Source: an uncultured Lachnospiraceae bacterium (GTDB lineage: Bacteria > Bacillota > Clostridia > Lachnospirales > Lachnospiraceae). From it: a stretch of 64,000 bases of DNA. Under the pieces are notes generated by a model, which searched no databases, had not been told where the DNA came from, and saw nothing but the letters and a program-made list of their open reading frames with translations. The stretch spans positions 1 through 64,000 of the forward strand of contig CANRMI010000013.1 in NCBI GenBank assembly GCA_947631685.1, written 5' to 3'. Numbering within the stretch: the stretch's first letter is position 1; each line of letters starts with the position of its first letter. The translations under genes were made by a program, and so were the position numbers. Shown one piece after another: positions 53,731 through 62,021 of the stretch.

Positions 53731-54660
53731 TTAACCCAGTAAGGAAAGTACACCCTGATTAGCCTGGTTAGCCTGCGCCAACATTGCCTGACCTGCCTGT
53801 GCCAGGATCTGGTTGTTGTAGTACTTAACCATTTCGGTTGCCATATTGGTATCACGGATCTGGCTCTCAGCGGATGTGGTGTTCTCTACAACGTTATCCA
53901 GGTTGCTGATGGTGTGCTCCAGACGATTCTGAACTGCACCAAGTTCGGATCTCTGTAAGGATACGGTCTGCAATGCGTTCTTAACGAATGCGTTCAAGCT
54001 CGCGAACTGTCTCTGGGTAGCAAAAGTCTCTTTCTTATCTGCATTGTAAGCCTTGAAATCTTTTACTACATCTGCAGCCTTAAATTCAACTGCGCTTGTT
54101 GCATTGGTTTTAGGATTAACAGAAACCCAAGAAAGTTTAGCCTTATCAGCTCTGGTTGCCAGAGTATCCATATCCATCTTAGCGATAGAGATGTTGATGT
54201 GCTGTCCTGCTTCTGCCCCAACCTGCAGGCCCTTGCCGGTGAAAGTACCGTCCAGAAGGTTCTGCTCGTTGAAAGTAGTCGTAGTCGCTACACGGTCGAT
54301 CTCGGTCATCAACTGCTTAACTTCAGCCTGGATATAGGACTGGTCTACAGAAGACAGAGTTCCGTTTTCACCTTTAACTGCCAGCTCGTTCATACGCTGT
54401 AACATGTCGTGAACTTCGTTCAAAGCACCTTCAGCAGTCTGTACGCAGGAGATACCGTCCTGTGCGTTTGCGGATGCCTGAGTCAGACCACGAATCTGAC
54501 GTCTCATCTTCTCGGAAATGGAAAGACCTGCTGCATCATCTGCTGCGCGGTTAATCTTGTAACCGGAAGATAATTTCTCGGTGGACTTCGCCTGAGTGTT
54601 GGTGTTAACGCCGAGCATTCTGTTAGAGTTCATTGCTGTAAGATTGTGTTGTACTACCAT
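53731..54660 (-). CDS. fliC: Flagellin
   Basis: A 309-aa flagellin with full N-terminal (VVQHNLTAMNSNRMLGVN; KLSSGYKINRAADDAAGLSI) and C-terminal (LEHTISNLDNVVENTTSAES; ANQANQGVLSLLG) D0-D1 regions and a short variable middle of about 90 residues. It polymerises into the filament after export with FliS. It is transcribed alone from a sigma-28-type promoter and has CsrA-type sites in its leader. Ser and Thr in the middle part are possible glycosylation points. Confidence 0.97.
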   Translation of the reverse strand: MVVQHNLTAMNSNRMLGVNTNTQAKSTEKLSSGYKINRAADDAAGLSISEKMRRQIRGLTQASANAQDGISCVQTAEGALNEVHDMLQRMNELAVKGENGTLSSVDQSYIQAEVKQLMTEIDRVATTTTFNEQNLLDGTFTGKGLQVGAEAGQHINISIAKMDMDTLATRADKAKLSWVSVNPKTNATSAVEFKAADVVKDFKAYNADKKETFATQRQFASLNAFVKNALQTVSLQRSELGAVQNRLEHTISNLDNVVENTTSAESQIRDTNMATEMVKYYNNQILAQAGQAMLAQANQANQGVLSLLG

Positions 54661-54667
54661 AATTTAT

Positions 54668-54700
54668 TCCTCCTTGAATTTAAGGTCGCTTCCATGCGAC
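54668..54700 (-). promoter_or_regulatory. Candidate CsrA binding sites in the flagellin leader
   Basis: Site 1 is the hairpin GTCGC-ATGGAA-GCGAC (54685-54700), which shows GGA in its loop. Site 2 is the SD AAGGAGGA (54668-54675), which also contains GGA. Two sites, one over the SD, match the arrangement by which CsrA represses hag in Bacillus. csrA and fliW lie 3 kb away. Confidence 0.65.
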
Positions 54701-54741
54701 TCATTTTTTGCTGAAATGCTTCCCGTCAGTCGTACGCTCTG

Positions 54742-54759
54742 CCAAGAAACATTTCTTGG
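54742..54759 (-). promoter_or_regulatory. 8-bp hairpin in the flagellin leader
   Basis: CCAAGAAA and TTTCTTGG are perfect inverted copies 2 nt apart, near the 5' end of the flagellin message. Possibly an mRNA-stability element. Confidence 0.4.
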
Positions 54760-54793
54760 TTTGTAAGTAAGTGATTTGCTTTACTTGTATTAT

Positions 54794-54820
54794 ATATCGG
54801 GGGGCCCCCCCGAATACTTA
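54794..54820 (-). promoter_or_regulatory. Sigma-28 (SigD/FliA)-type promoter of flagellin
   Basis: TAAG (54817-54820), 15 nt, CCCGATAT (54794-54801) on the minus strand, close to TAAA-N15-GCCGATAT. The spacer and the -10 share a run of seven G and six C (minus strand). An A/T-rich tract just upstream may act as an UP element. Confidence 0.75.
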
Positions 54821-54851
54821 ATACCTTTTTTTAATTTTTTTAAAAAATTTT

Positions 54852-55328
54852 TTACTGCTTCTCATCCATGATACTGGGCGGCACCACATTGGCGTTGCTG
54901 AAGCTTTTATAGTAGTCATAGGCCGCCTTAGAGGTCTGCCTGTTCTGCCCAAGCTGCCGTCTTTCCCTGGCCAGATAGTCCTCCATTAACTTCTTGTTAC
55001 GGGCTTCCTGCGCCTGAATGGACACGCTCTTTTCCGTCACCTGGGTAATCAGCCGCTGAAGCCGTTTGATCTGCTCCCTGTAGGCATCCTTATTTTCCTG
55101 AAGCTGCTGCCTGATCCTCTCATAAAGGGTTTCAAATCCGTCGTCCAGCCTGTTTAACTGGTCTATCAGGGCGTCTTTCTGTTCCATATAGAAGTCAAAA
55201 TCCTCTAAGGACATTTTCTCCTGCTTTAACAGCGTTTCCTGACTGCCGTTATATTCCGTGATCTTATCTAAGATCGCGGCCTTTTGTTTCAGGCTTTCTT
55301 CCAGAATTTCCAAATAATTGTCCATCAT
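54852..55328 (-). CDS. FliT/FlgN-like flagellar chaperone candidate
   Basis: A 158-aa helical coiled-coil protein (EILEESLKQKAAILDKITEY; EDFDFYMEQKDALIDQLNRL). It starts in a 4-nt overlap with the fliS stop, the place of fliT in many genomes, so it is probably an export chaperone or regulator of the cap or hook proteins. Sequence likeness alone is weak. Confidence 0.65.
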   Translation of the reverse strand: MMDNYLEILEESLKQKAAILDKITEYNGSQETLLKQEKMSLEDFDFYMEQKDALIDQLNRLDDGFETLYERIRQQLQENKDAYREQIKRLQRLITQVTEKSVSIQAQEARNKKLMEDYLARERRQLGQNRQTSKAAYDYYKSFSNANVVPPSIMDEKQ

Positions 55329-55711
55329 ACGGCCCCTCTCTGATTATTCAGCCGCATAACCTCTTTCCAGGTATCCCGCATGGAATGCAGATGCATCCGG
55401 ACCTCCTCCAGAATGGCCTTGTCTTTCTTCACATTGGCCTCTACCAGCCTCTGATCCAGATACACATACACCCGTTCAAAGTCCTGGGCTACGGGATAAC
55501 TCATGTCCAGAGTTTTACGGAAATGGTCGATAATACGCTCCGCTTTCACAATATTCTCGTGGGCTTTCGCCACGTTCTTCTCCTCTATGGCAGTGATCGC
55601 AATATTGCAGAATTTAATGGCGCCGTCATAGAGCATGAGCACCAGCTCCGCCGGCGAAGCGGTCAGCACCTTGCTGTTTTTATACTGCGCATACGCGTTG
55701 GGCAGTGCCAT
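55325..55711 (-). CDS. fliS: Flagellin export chaperone FliS
   Basis: A 128-aa helical protein (ASPAELVLMLYDGAIKFCNIA; HENIVKAERIIDHFRKTLD). It binds the C-terminus of flagellin and prevents early polymerisation. It starts 4 nt after fliD. Confidence 0.95.
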   Translation of the reverse strand: MALPNAYAQYKNSKVLTASPAELVLMLYDGAIKFCNIAITAIEEKNVAKAHENIVKAERIIDHFRKTLDMSYPVAQDFERVYVYLDQRLVEANVKKDKAILEEVRMHLHSMRDTWKEVMRLNNQRGAV

Positions 55712-55715
55712 TTCA

Positions 55716-57224
55716 TCAACCTCCCAGCAAACCGGTTATCGCATTCATATTGGACTGCATCTTTGCCATAGCCGTTTCCATTTTGGAGAACTTGGCATAC
55801 CATTTATCCTCATAATCCGCCAATTTATCTTCCAGATCCTTGATCTTAGTGGTATAGTCGTTGTAATCGGACTTCATCTTCTTGTCATCGAAGAAGCTGC
55901 CGTAGGTCCTGTAGCCTTTCACGGATCTGGACATTTCATCCATTTTCCCGTAAAGATTCTGGGACAGCTTCGCAAAGAAATTGATTACCGTATCGGGATC
56001 GCTGGCGATCATGGCGCCCAGCTTATCCGTCTTGCTGGAGGTATTGCTGTCGTCGGGATCTCCATCGATATGATAAGCGTTCTTCTCATTGTCAGGCGCT
56101 CCGAAGTACCCCAGCGTATCGATACCGAAGCTGGACAGATACCAGGTTTTGCCTCCCAGCTCGATACCGGAAGACATTACGCTCTTTAACGCGGAGCTGA
56201 CAGAAGAAAGGTTGGTATCCCGTCTTAGCAGGGAATCCTTCACCTTCTGCTCCCACTCCTTGACCTCGCTCTCGGACATGGCATCCTTCTCTTCATCCGT
56301 CAAAGGCTCATAGCCTTTCGCGGAATCCGCGTTGTACAGCTTATCCATCTGATTGATGATCTCGTTGTAATCCTTCAGGAAATTCTTGATCATGTCATAG
56401 ATACCGCTGGTATCGGTACCTGTGCTGATCGTCACAGCTTCTCCCTTGGTTTCCGCCTGCGCGGTAATGGTCAGGCCGTTGATTTCAAATACATTGGTGC
56501 TGCTGGTAAATTCAGCGCCGTTTAAGGAGATCACCGCGTCCTGTCCGTCTATCTTGGCCGCGCCGCCCTCTGCGGAAAGTCCCAGTGCAGACAGCGCGTC
56601 TTCGCCCAGTCCCTCAGCCGAGAAGCTGAAGTCGCTGGCCGCGCCGGTTTCCTTGGCACTGATAAAGAATCTCTGCTGGTTCGCGTCAAAGCTCGCGTTT
56701 AATCCCGCGGACTTAGCCTGATTCAAAATATCGGAAATAGTGGTATCCGCATTTACCGTAATGTCCACGGTCTTGCTGCCGCTCTTTAAGCTGATCGTGC
56801 CTTCAGTGCCTTCTCCCGCGAAAGCGTCCGTGATGTCACTGAGCTTGGAAAGCGCGTTTAACTTGCTGCCATCCTTGCCCTCCAGCTTGCCGCCGGTCAG
56901 ATATGAGGTCTTGGCCAGCTGCTTTACTTCCAGTGTCTGCTCGCCGTTTACCGCGTTCTCGCCGGTAATAATGCTGGCGACGCTGCTGTTGGAAACCTTG
57001 GAAGTCTTCTTATTATAAGAGGAGGTAAAGCGCATATTGGAAAGATATTTGCTCTGTAAGTTCTTTAACTTGGAGTTCAGATCCTTCCAGATGTCCTGCT
57101 TCCACTCCAGCTTGGTCTGGGCTTTCTTGGCATCGTCTACCTTGGTCCGCTTCGCGGCTACCAGCTCCTGAATGATACTCTCTGTATCCATGCCTGACAT
57201 CAGGCCTGTTAATCTCATTGGCAT
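55716..57224 (-). CDS. fliD: Flagellar cap protein FliD
   Basis: A 502-aa filament cap. It opens RLTGLMSGMDTESIIQELV, the typical N-terminal signature, with a coiled region (about 35-70). The C-terminus is again coiled (KIKDLEDKLADYEDKWYAKF). The middle carries the flagellin-hook-like insertion (VDITVNADTTISDILNQAKS). Confidence 0.95.
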   Translation of the reverse strand: MPMRLTGLMSGMDTESIIQELVAAKRTKVDDAKKAQTKLEWKQDIWKDLNSKLKNLQSKYLSNMRFTSSYNKKTSKVSNSSVASIITGENAVNGEQTLEVKQLAKTSYLTGGKLEGKDGSKLNALSKLSDITDAFAGEGTEGTISLKSGSKTVDITVNADTTISDILNQAKSAGLNASFDANQQRFFISAKETGAASDFSFSAEGLGEDALSALGLSAEGGAAKIDGQDAVISLNGAEFTSSTNVFEINGLTITAQAETKGEAVTISTGTDTSGIYDMIKNFLKDYNEIINQMDKLYNADSAKGYEPLTDEEKDAMSESEVKEWEQKVKDSLLRRDTNLSSVSSALKSVMSSGIELGGKTWYLSSFGIDTLGYFGAPDNEKNAYHIDGDPDDSNTSSKTDKLGAMIASDPDTVINFFAKLSQNLYGKMDEMSRSVKGYRTYGSFFDDKKMKSDYNDYTTKIKDLEDKLADYEDKWYAKFSKMETAMAKMQSNMNAITGLLGG

Positions 57225-57236
57225 AACAACGCCCTC

Positions 57237-57671
57237 CTATCGCTTCTCATCTACCAGAATACCTGCCATCTCCCATACCCGCGCGATCATATCCAGGGTT
57301 TTTTCGGGAGGAAGCTCTTTGATCACTTCCTTGGTATCCTTGTCAACTATTTTAATGGTTACTCTGTTGGTTCCTTCATGAATACCGAATATGGCCTCTT
57401 CATTAGCCATCTTTCTATTCATGGCTTCCACGGCTTTCTTGATCTGCTCACTGTTAGGCTGCCTGTTTTCATTGCTCTGGGTGTTGTTGGAATTGCCCTT
57501 TTCCTGCGCGCTCTCCACAACACTCAAAGTGCCGTCTACAGCTTTGGTTTGTTCCTGAGCAGCTACGTCCGTGTATTCTGCCGCGGATTTGGCGCTCTGC
57601 GGCGCCGGCTTCTGCTGTACCTGGCTCTGGGCCTGTACAGTCATAACGCTTCCCAATGGTTCTATTGCCAT
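57237..57671 (-). CDS. flaG: FlaG family flagellar protein
   Basis: A 144-aa protein with a variable Gln/Ser/Asn-rich N-terminal half and a conserved C-terminal FlaG domain (AIFGIHEGTNRVTIKIVDK; IKELPPEKTLDMIARVWE). FlaG affects filament length in some bacteria. The ATG at 57669-57671 follows GGAGG; the longer frame is not needed. Confidence 0.9.
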   Translation of the reverse strand: MAIEPLGSVMTVQAQSQVQQKPAPQSAKSAAEYTDVAAQEQTKAVDGTLSVVESAQEKGNSNNTQSNENRQPNSEQIKKAVEAMNRKMANEEAIFGIHEGTNRVTIKIVDKDTKEVIKELPPEKTLDMIARVWEMAGILVDEKR

Positions 57672-57717
57672 TTTTCTCACCTCCGTGTGAATCGTCATTG
57701 CGAGTTTTCTAGGATAT

Positions 57718-57745
57718 GTATCGGCAAAACATTTTCAGAACTTTA
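57718..57745 (-). promoter_or_regulatory. Sigma-28-type promoter of flaG-fliD-fliS
   Basis: TAAA (57742-57745), 16 nt, GCCGATAC (57718-57725) on the minus strand, a near-consensus sigma-28 site 46 nt before flaG. Confidence 0.75.
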
Positions 57746-57763
57746 TAGGAAGCAGGAAAAATT

Positions 57764-57982
57764 TCACCCCAGGAGATCTTTTAATGCGTCCAGTCCGGCG
57801 GTATCCGCAGCGGCCTTGTTGGCCTCCTGGATCTGCAGATAAACTTCCTTGCGGTATACGGGCACCTCCTTGGGAGCGGTAATGCCTATCTTCACCTGGT
57901 CGCCCTTTACCTCCAGTATAGTGATTTCGATGTTGTTGTTGACGATAATGGCTTCATTCTTTTTTCTGGACAAAGCAAGCAT
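57764..57982 (-). CDS. csrA: Carbon storage regulator CsrA
   Basis: A 72-aa RNA-binding dimer (MLALSRKKNEAIIVNNNIEI; VKIGITAPKEVPVYRKEV). R6 and the VPVYRKE segment around R44 form the GGA-binding surface. The ATG lies 1 nt after the fliW stop; the GTG-led longer frame overlaps fliW. It should repress flagellin translation unless bound by FliW. Confidence 0.96.
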   Translation of the reverse strand: MLALSRKKNEAIIVNNNIEITILEVKGDQVKIGITAPKEVPVYRKEVYLQIQEANKAAADTAGLDALKDLLG

Positions 57983-57983
57983 T

Positions 57984-58439
57984 CTACTCACCTGCCTTTC
58001 CGGCTTTTAAAATATCGTAAATAGGGTACTTTACGGCATATTCATCACTCTCCACAATGACCTGGCATGCCTTGCGTGTCTGCGCGTTGATGATAATGGG
58101 GCCCTTTAAGTTGACACTCATCTTTGTCAGGTCGGAAGGCACCGTTACCGTTACCAGCACCAGCAGATTCTCCTCGCTTAATTCCAGATCCTTTAAAAGC
58201 TCATCCTCGATTTCCGGATTGTAGTCAGGCGCCACCACCAGGGGGTCCATGACCGGCATGGCAAACGCCGGCTCCTGCATGGACTGCAGCCAGCGGATAC
58301 CCGCTTCCACACCTCTTTCCGCATCATGGATCAGCGCAAAAGTCGTCAGTTCGGGGAATCCGATGATCCCACCGGTGAACTCGATCAGCTTTTCGTCCTC
58401 AATATCCACTTCCCCAAAAATTTTTGTATTTACCCTCAT
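57984..58439 (-). CDS. fliW: Flagellar assembly factor FliW
   Basis: A 151-aa protein (IEFTGGIIGFPELTTFALI; LNLKGPIIINAQTRKACQVI-like C-terminal part). FliW binds either flagellin or CsrA: when flagellin is exported, FliW is free to bind CsrA and release the fliC message. The order fliW-csrA behind flgL is conserved. Confidence 0.96.
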   Translation of the reverse strand: MRVNTKIFGEVDIEDEKLIEFTGGIIGFPELTTFALIHDAERGVEAGIRWLQSMQEPAFAMPVMDPLVVAPDYNPEIEDELLKDLELSEENLLVLVTVTVPSDLTKMSVNLKGPIIINAQTRKACQVIVESDEYAVKYPIYDILKAGKAGE

Positions 58440-58470
58440 AGTTCCTCTTTTCCGCCGTTTCTACGGCTTT

Positions 58471-60051
58471 TTATAAGAAATTCAGCAGATTGGTCTGCAT
58501 TACCTTACCGGTTGCCATTAAGGAGGCCGTGTAGGTCATCTCCGCGCTGTTTAAATAAATGGCCGCCTCCGTAATATCAATATCCTCGTTCTCTGATTTC
58601 AGCGTTTCAAAGGTGGTCTTCTGATTCTGCATACGGTTCTCGATCAGCTCCAGCTTGGAGCTTCTGGTACCGCAGTTCGTGATGGCCAGGTTGGCGTCGT
58701 CCAGATGTCCCTGCATAACACTGATACCGTGTTCAAACATCTTCTGCATCTTGTTCTTGCTCTCCGCCAGCGCTCTGTCCACAGCTTTCAGCCTGGAATT
58801 CAATGTGGCTATTGTGGTCTCGTCCGTTTCGTTCTTGAGCAGCTCATTTAAACTGCCGGATATTTTCTCCAGATTCTGCACATCCTCCAGGGCACTGATC
58901 ATATCGTCCACTTCCCGCCCGATATTGGGATCGAAGCATTCGTCTGCCGTCGTATTTACCCGGATAGTCTGGTTGAAGCCCACATCATACTCGATGACCT
59001 GCTTTTCCACATCTATACCTTCCAGATAATCCTGATTGTAGCTGATTGTGTCCCCGGCCTCGTCCGTAGTGGTGCATGCGTAATAGTGTTCGGGACGCAG
59101 ATCGCCCTTTTCCCAGCTGCTCTTTTCGTAAGAAATCCGAATTTCGCCTTCGTTCACGGAAGCGGTAGTGGCATCGTCCTTGTAGGACATCATCTCCGCG
59201 TATACATTATCGCCCATGACCAGTTCGCCGGTCTCCGGTACAAAATAAATACCGTCCGGGTTCTCGCTTGCCAGCTCATACGCGCTGGGCACTTCATGGG
59301 AATGCACCGTGGTCACGCCGCCCCCTATAGGCTCGGTGATCAGATTGCCGTCAGCATCCCTGCCGGTCACTCTGTTCAGGGTGGGAACCGCCTCGTCCAG
59401 ATTGTCGTAGGAAAGCCGTATCCTGTGCACCTCCACCGAAGTGATGTCGTCCTCCGTCACGGTAATATCCGCATAATTGGAGGCGTCCATGTTCCGGACA
59501 TCCTTTAGATCCGCGCCGGTTCCGGAGGTCGTCTTGATATAGGTCACGCTCTCAATGGCGTCGTTATTTAACTGCTGGGTAATGTCATAGTGCTTCTCCA
59601 TTTTATTCGGGAAGCTGATGGAAGTATCGGTACGGTAGCCGGAAAAAACATATCGGCCCGCATAGTCCACATCGGCGGTGGAATAGATCTCATCCCGCAG
59701 CGCCTTGAGCTGCTCCAAAACGATCTCCCTGTCCGAGGAAGTCAGATCCCCGTTAGAGCCTTTGGTGTACTGCCCAATCATGCTGGTCAGCACCTTGGAT
59801 AAATTCTGCAGCGCGCCTTCCGTCACGTTTAACCAGCTTGTGGCGTCCGGAATGTTCTTGCTGTAGTACTGGGTGGCTTCCGTCACATTAGTCCTAAGGC
59901 GCAGTGCCCTGATCGCTACCACCGGATCATCGGAGGGCTTGCTCACCTTTTTCTCCGTAGCCATCTGCGTGCTCAATTTGTCCTGCAGCACCTTGTTATT
60001 GTTGATGTGAGTCAGATTATTTCTCTGCATAATCTTGTTGGTAATGCGCAT
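58471..60051 (-). CDS. flgL: Hook-filament junction protein FlgL, enlarged
   Basis: A 526-aa FlgL (HAP3), well above the common 300-aa size. The N-terminus (MRITNKIMQRNNLTHINNN; KVSKPSDDPVVAIRALRLRT) and C-terminus (YLNSAEMTYTASLMATGKV) are standard. About 200 additional residues lie in the middle (roughly 165-390), probably an enlarged surface domain. AAGGAG precedes the ATG. Confidence 0.93.
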   Translation of the reverse strand: MRITNKIMQRNNLTHINNNKVLQDKLSTQMATEKKVSKPSDDPVVAIRALRLRTNVTEATQYYSKNIPDATSWLNVTEGALQNLSKVLTSMIGQYTKGSNGDLTSSDREIVLEQLKALRDEIYSTADVDYAGRYVFSGYRTDTSISFPNKMEKHYDITQQLNNDAIESVTYIKTTSGTGADLKDVRNMDASNYADITVTEDDITSVEVHRIRLSYDNLDEAVPTLNRVTGRDADGNLITEPIGGGVTTVHSHEVPSAYELASENPDGIYFVPETGELVMGDNVYAEMMSYKDDATTASVNEGEIRISYEKSSWEKGDLRPEHYYACTTTDEAGDTISYNQDYLEGIDVEKQVIEYDVGFNQTIRVNTTADECFDPNIGREVDDMISALEDVQNLEKISGSLNELLKNETDETTIATLNSRLKAVDRALAESKNKMQKMFEHGISVMQGHLDDANLAITNCGTRSSKLELIENRMQNQKTTFETLKSENEDIDITEAAIYLNSAEMTYTASLMATGKVMQTNLLNFL

Positions 60052-60074
60052 CCGAAACTCCTTCCCGACCGGTT

Positions 60075-61994
60075 CTATACACCGGTCTGTAAAATCAGCC
60101 TGTCATATATTTCCGTAAGTGTCTGTATCATTTTAGATGCCAGATTATAGCCGTACTGATATTTGACGAGATTTACCGCTTCCTCGTCCTCGTCCACGCC
60201 GGAGATGGATGTCCTCTGCGTATCTACCGTAGTGCTGATATTCTTATAGTTTTCCGACAGCACATTGGCATTGCTCGCGTTTAACGCCACATCCGAAAGG
60301 ATACACTGGAGGAACTCTCCCGCCTTGCAGCCTCTGAAGCTCATCTTGGACTTGTCATTTACCATCAGCTTCAGTTCTTCCAGCAAATCATACTGGTCCA
60401 CACCGTCGGAAGCGTTTATCCTGGTTGCCAGCAGATCCGCGTCCTGCTTTAAGCCTGCCACAATCGCGAAATTCTTGGCGGTCAGATGATAGTAGCTGAC
60501 ATCCTTGGAGCTCACGGTCAGGCTTCCATCCGTCTGCCTGTCATAGCGGGTGTCCTCGCCGAACAGATATTGCTCATCATCCGTGGCGTGGTTTCCGGTA
60601 AACATATTGCACCCGTTTTTATTGTAAGCGTCATAGCCGCTGTTCAAAATATCATTGAACTTCTGGGAAAAGGTCCTGACCCATTCGTTCATCTGATTCA
60701 TATAATAGGGAATGCCCTGGTAATCAATATTGGCACCTATCGAAGCGCTCTTGCCCACTCTGTCATTGGTAATATGCCTGTCATTCAGCTCACTGTTGGA
60801 AAGGACAAAGGTGTAAGAGTACACCGGCTCTCCGTCCACATAATTACAGGTATAGGACCAGGAATCATAGTAAAAGATCTGATTGCCCAGATTGATCATG
60901 CCGCCGCTGTCGGAAAGATTACATTTGTTCAAATCCTGGAGATAACTCTTTCCTACTTCGATCGTTACGGTATCATGGTTTCTGGATACACCGTCCAGAT
61001 CCGTCACTCTTTCGCTGCCGATGCCGGTAATAGTGCCCGTAAAATTCTCTCCGTTATTGCCGTCGCGCATCTCAATCAGCCCCTGGAGAGTGCCTCCCAG
61101 CGTCTGGCTGTAGAGGTTGAACTGCTGCCCGTTTCCCCAGTATACGTCATAGAGTCCGTCAATATCCGTCTGATTGGTCTTTTCGTAAGTTTCTCTCGCC
61201 ACGCATTCCAGCTCGTTAAACTCTCCGGTATCTAAGAGCAGTTCCCCGCCTCCGATCTTCACAAGGAACCTGTGTGCGCCCGTTTCCCGATCCGGATTGT
61301 TGGTATCCACCACAGGGATCTCCTGGGTTTCAATATCTACGATCTGGGAAAGCTGATCCAGCAGCAGAGTTCTTCGATCCCGCAGTTCATTGGCCTTGCT
61401 TCCGGTCAGTTCAATTACGTTGATCTGCTTGTTCAAAGTGGCGATTTCTTCCGCAATGGAATTGATCTCATCTATTTTTAACTTGATCTCGTCATTGACG
61501 TCCTTCTGTACCTTTTCCAGATTCCCTGCCAGGCCGTTAAAATAGTCCGTCAGATTGCCCGCAGTGCCTACAAACTGCGCTTTAGAGGCAGTACTGCCGG
61601 CGTTCTTGAGCACCTCCTGCAGTCCTTCCGTCATAAACTTGTCAAAAACAGTCTTGAAACCGGTGGTAAACTGATCGTCTGCGAAATAATTTTCCAGCTG
61701 TTCCATATAATAGGCTTTGATATTCTGCTCGCCGAAATTGGTATTGGCTTCCCAATACTTATGGTCATAAAATTCATTCCGCACCCGCTCGATCGCCAGA
61801 GTATCCACGCCCGCTCCCGCGCAGCCGTAGGTCTGGAACACCCTGAGCGCGTCACTGGCCTGCTGTACCACCTGCTGGCGGCTGTAGCCCTCCGTCTGCA
61901 CGTTGGAAATATTATTGGAGGTGGTATTCAACGCAGCGTTGGAAGCCAGAAGTCCTTTATACGCGATATTCAATCCAAAAAACTGGGATGGCAT
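60075..61994 (-). CDS. flgK: Hook-associated protein FlgK, copy 1 (long)
   Basis: A 639-aa HAP1-type protein. It opens FFGLNIAYKGLLASNAALNT and NNISNVQTEGYSRQQ, and closes with VNLVKYQYGYNLASKMIQTL, the D0-D1 signatures. It is longer than copy 2 and than common FlgK proteins (about 500-550 aa), with a large middle domain. GGAGGG precedes the ATG. It lies 27 nt after copy 2. Confidence 0.93.
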   Translation of the reverse strand: MPSQFFGLNIAYKGLLASNAALNTTSNNISNVQTEGYSRQQVVQQASDALRVFQTYGCAGAGVDTLAIERVRNEFYDHKYWEANTNFGEQNIKAYYMEQLENYFADDQFTTGFKTVFDKFMTEGLQEVLKNAGSTASKAQFVGTAGNLTDYFNGLAGNLEKVQKDVNDEIKLKIDEINSIAEEIATLNKQINVIELTGSKANELRDRRTLLLDQLSQIVDIETQEIPVVDTNNPDRETGAHRFLVKIGGGELLLDTGEFNELECVARETYEKTNQTDIDGLYDVYWGNGQQFNLYSQTLGGTLQGLIEMRDGNNGENFTGTITGIGSERVTDLDGVSRNHDTVTIEVGKSYLQDLNKCNLSDSGGMINLGNQIFYYDSWSYTCNYVDGEPVYSYTFVLSNSELNDRHITNDRVGKSASIGANIDYQGIPYYMNQMNEWVRTFSQKFNDILNSGYDAYNKNGCNMFTGNHATDDEQYLFGEDTRYDRQTDGSLTVSSKDVSYYHLTAKNFAIVAGLKQDADLLATRINASDGVDQYDLLEELKLMVNDKSKMSFRGCKAGEFLQCILSDVALNASNANVLSENYKNISTTVDTQRTSISGVDEDEEAVNLVKYQYGYNLASKMIQTLTEIYDRLILQTGV

Positions 61995-62021
61995 GGAATC
62001 CCTCCTTTACATACGAAAATG

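Noticed and set aside
54799-54811. G6C7 run taken as a sequencing error
   Set aside because: It lies exactly in a sigma-28 promoter with correct spacing, so it is kept as real, though read-level proof is lacking.
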